5,494 nt of DNA, taken from the NCBI GenBank assembly GCA_028279155.1, contig JANQST010000551.1:1-5494 (forward strand), given 5' to 3'. This stretch comes from Cyclobacteriaceae bacterium (lineage in GTDB: Bacteria > Bacteroidota > Bacteroidia > Cytophagales > Cyclobacteriaceae). Positions within the stretch are counted from its first letter, which is position 1. Every line of letters begins with the position of its first letter. A program made the translations under genes and the position numbers. Below, piece after piece: positions 3,881-5,494 of this stretch. The notes beneath the pieces were generated by a model that was not told where the DNA came from, made no database searches, and saw only the letters and a program-made list of their open reading frames with translations.

Positions 3881-5494
3881 TGGTGTGAATACCAATTTAT
3901 TTTCAGATTCCTGAATCTCTGTTTGATTCATCATCATCTTACGAAATTCACCATTGATATATAGTTCAGCCTGATCTGCATAATGCGGACTAAAATAATT
4001 ACCGGACTGCCCGGTGGGAATAATACTCCAACTATTGTTCCTTACATCTGAAAAATCAATGACCCGACGGGTGGAAGGTCCATACGTAACGTCAAGAATT
4101 TTTTCACCCGAATAGGTAAAACCGAGGTTATTGATTACTTCATTGCCTGAAGAAACTTCAAAAGATCCTACATTTAAAAAGTTCAATGCAGTTCCCATTG
4201 CATGATTATGGGTGAGTGTATGAGATTTTCCCCATTTCCAATCATTGTAATCTACGCCCCAATATTTAGATAGATCTTCAATCGTTTTTTCAAAGCTCTG
4301 CCTGATAATCGTATTTCGATCTTCTTTTTCCTCAGTGTTGATGTTGTCCCACCACTTTGAGTTTTCGCTTTTGATTAGATGTTCTATGGCAACCTTATAG
4401 GTATGAGTATTTTTATAGGACTCCCACAGATCATCGCCAAGTTCGTCTAGCATTGCTTTTTCCAGTATTTCATACATCCATTTTTGATAGATCACCGGAC
4501 GAAAATCATTCTTGTCAAAGGTGCAATCCCATTTGATCAATTCTCTTAAAAGCTTGGCTCGTTCTGTATCTTTAATAGCGAAAAGAAGAATTCCTTTGAT
4601 ATTCTCGAAAGTCTTGGACTGTGTGTCCAACTGCATGGATTTGACATCTTCTACGTTGAATTTTTCTTTGCTTTCTATGAGTTGGTTGATTCGTTCAGCT
4701 CTGTCGTCAGGTAGGTAATATCCAGAGTAAACGATCCCGTCTACTGTATCGGGTTGATTATTTGCAGTTAGAACAAAACCTTCGGGAGGATTGATGCTGT
4801 GAGGGTTTTTTTCGAAGGGATAGTAGTTTATAGGATCGTCCAGCCCTGATGATCCATTGTAGAATTGTTTGCTACTTCGTTCATTTCGCCTTTGAATCAA
4901 TTTTCCTGAAGCCCACCAGGCAATGTTTCCGTCTTTGTCCCCATACATAATATTGAGACCTGGGCCGTGGATCTGAGCGGCTGATTTTTCGAAATCTTCT
5001 AAGGAAGAAGTCATTGTGAATTGATGTAGGGTTTCAAGTAATTGATTTTCAAAATTGGTTGTTACCCAGAACATAGAAACTACTTCATCTAATGGTTCAT
5101 CTCTCAAGACATCCGAAACAACAGGTCCGTGTTTTGTTGATCGAACTACAAGGCTGACGTCATCAGCGTCTTTTACTTTGATGGTTTCAGTACGACTCGT
5201 CATTTCTAACCAATCCTTTTTGTAGCGATAGGTATTTGAATCTTCAGGATGAATTTCTTCGACGAAAAAGTCTATGTCATCATTTTCAAACATCGTAAGC
5301 CCGTTGGAAAATTCAGGAGTATGAAGCATGGGAGGGAATGGGCTTCCCGCTATAAAATATCCATAGTATTCTGTTTCTGGTGTTACCATGTGAGCCTCAT
5401 ACCAAACGGATGGTTGAGAGAAAAGAATATGTGGATCATTTGCAAGGATTACATGCCCGGATTCTGTCTTTTGTCCGGAAAGAACCCAGCTGTT
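3872..5494 (-). CDS. Penicillin acylase family Ntn hydrolase, mature beta-chain region (5'-truncated)
   Basis: 540 residues are visible and the frame is open to the right edge, beginning NSWVLSGQKTESGHVILAND. This is the start of the beta chain, SNxW-x2-SG..., so the nucleophilic serine should be the codon just outside the window. The signal peptide, alpha chain and spacer are beyond the edge; the first internal ATG (5387-5389) is not the real start. With that serine as beta-1, NDDIDFF places aspartates at beta-73 and beta-76, the positions of E. coli penicillin G acylase's calcium ligands. Other family marks are KHGPVVSD, DKDGNIAWWASGK, YYPFEKNP, TANNQPD (first Asn, codon 4760-4762, is the likely oxyanion-hole Asn), WKWGKSHTLTHNH, and GPSTRRVIDFSDV followed by PTGQSGNYFSPHYADQ. 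The family hydrolyses amide bonds in penicillins, acyl-homoserine lactones or other acylated amines, normally in the periplasm after self-cleavage. The substrate here cannot be inferred. It is the first gene of the minus-strand block in this window. Confidence 0.93.
   Translation of the reverse strand, partial: NSWVLSGQKTESGHVILANDPHILFSQPSVWYEAHMVTPETEYYGYFIAGSPFPPMLHTPEFSNGLTMFENDDIDFFVEEIHPEDSNTYRYKKDWLEMTSRTETIKVKDADDVSLVVRSTKHGPVVSDVLRDEPLDEVVSMFWVTTNFENQLLETLHQFTMTSSLEDFEKSAAQIHGPGLNIMYGDKDGNIAWWASGKLIQRRNERSSKQFYNGSSGLDDPINYYPFEKNPHSINPPEGFVLTANNQPDTVDGIVYSGYYLPDDRAERINQLIESKEKFNVEDVKSMQLDTQSKTFENIKGILLFAIKDTERAKLLRELIKWDCTFDKNDFRPVIYQKWMYEILEKAMLDELGDDLWESYKNTHTYKVAIEHLIKSENSKWWDNINTEEKEDRNTIIRQSFEKTIEDLSKYWGVDYNDWKWGKSHTLTHNHAMGTALNFLNVGSFEVSSGNEVINNLGFTYSGEKILDVTYGPSTRRVIDFSDVRNNSWSIIPTGQSGNYFSPHYADQAELYINGEFRKMMMNQTEIQESENKLVFTPNK

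Noticed and set aside
4512..4718. 68-residue open frame on the plus strand inside the acylase gene
   Set aside because: It is low-complexity Ser/Leu-rich, antisense to a conserved coding region, and has no start context or homology.
1644..5494. Acylase-prohibitin-gltA as a dedicated functional system
   Set aside because: The genes share strand and short gaps, but their roles are unrelated, a separate promoter element precedes the prohibitin gene, and nothing in the sequence links them functionally.

Overview
The window looks like chromosomal DNA of a gliding or marine-type Bacteroidota, probably Cytophagales. The evidence is a T9SS (Por) C-terminal sorting domain behind Ig-like repeats, A-rich leaders without Shine-Dalgarno sequences before the start codons, a TAnnTTTG-type -7 element, and a moderately AT-leaning composition. 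The genus cannot be fixed from the sequence alone. I see no rRNA, tRNA, CRISPR array, insertion sequence or phage gene.

Layout, left to right: (1) the 3' end of a large secreted/surface protein (+), cut by the left edge, with one complete Ig-like repeat, the tail of another, and a T9SS type A sorting domain; (2) a convergent cytidine deaminase gene, cdd (-); (3) divergent from cdd, a small putative lipoprotein with an NTF2/SnoaL-like fold (+); (4) a same-strand block on the minus strand, in transcription order a penicillin-acylase-family Ntn hydrolase (N-terminal part beyond the right edge), a single-pass prohibitin/SPFH protein, and citrate synthase gltA. The block's gaps are 50 and 66 bp with no clear terminator in either, so partial co-transcription is possible, although a good -7 box precedes the prohibitin gene.

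The genes do not form one recognisable pathway. They cover pyrimidine salvage (cdd), TCA-cycle entry (gltA), membrane-scaffold or quality-control functions (prohibitin), periplasmic or envelope amide hydrolysis (acylase), and two exported proteins of unknown target. I find no convincing new multi-gene system.

The most informative non-coding features are two intrinsic terminators at the convergent junctions. In each, the U-tract is also the terminal codon region of the opposing gene, and G-U wobble pairs lengthen the stem only in the transcript being terminated. The acylase is also notable: a gap-free alignment recovers the family's calcium-site aspartates, while the usual GHN..WG stretch beside the oxyanion hole has diverged.
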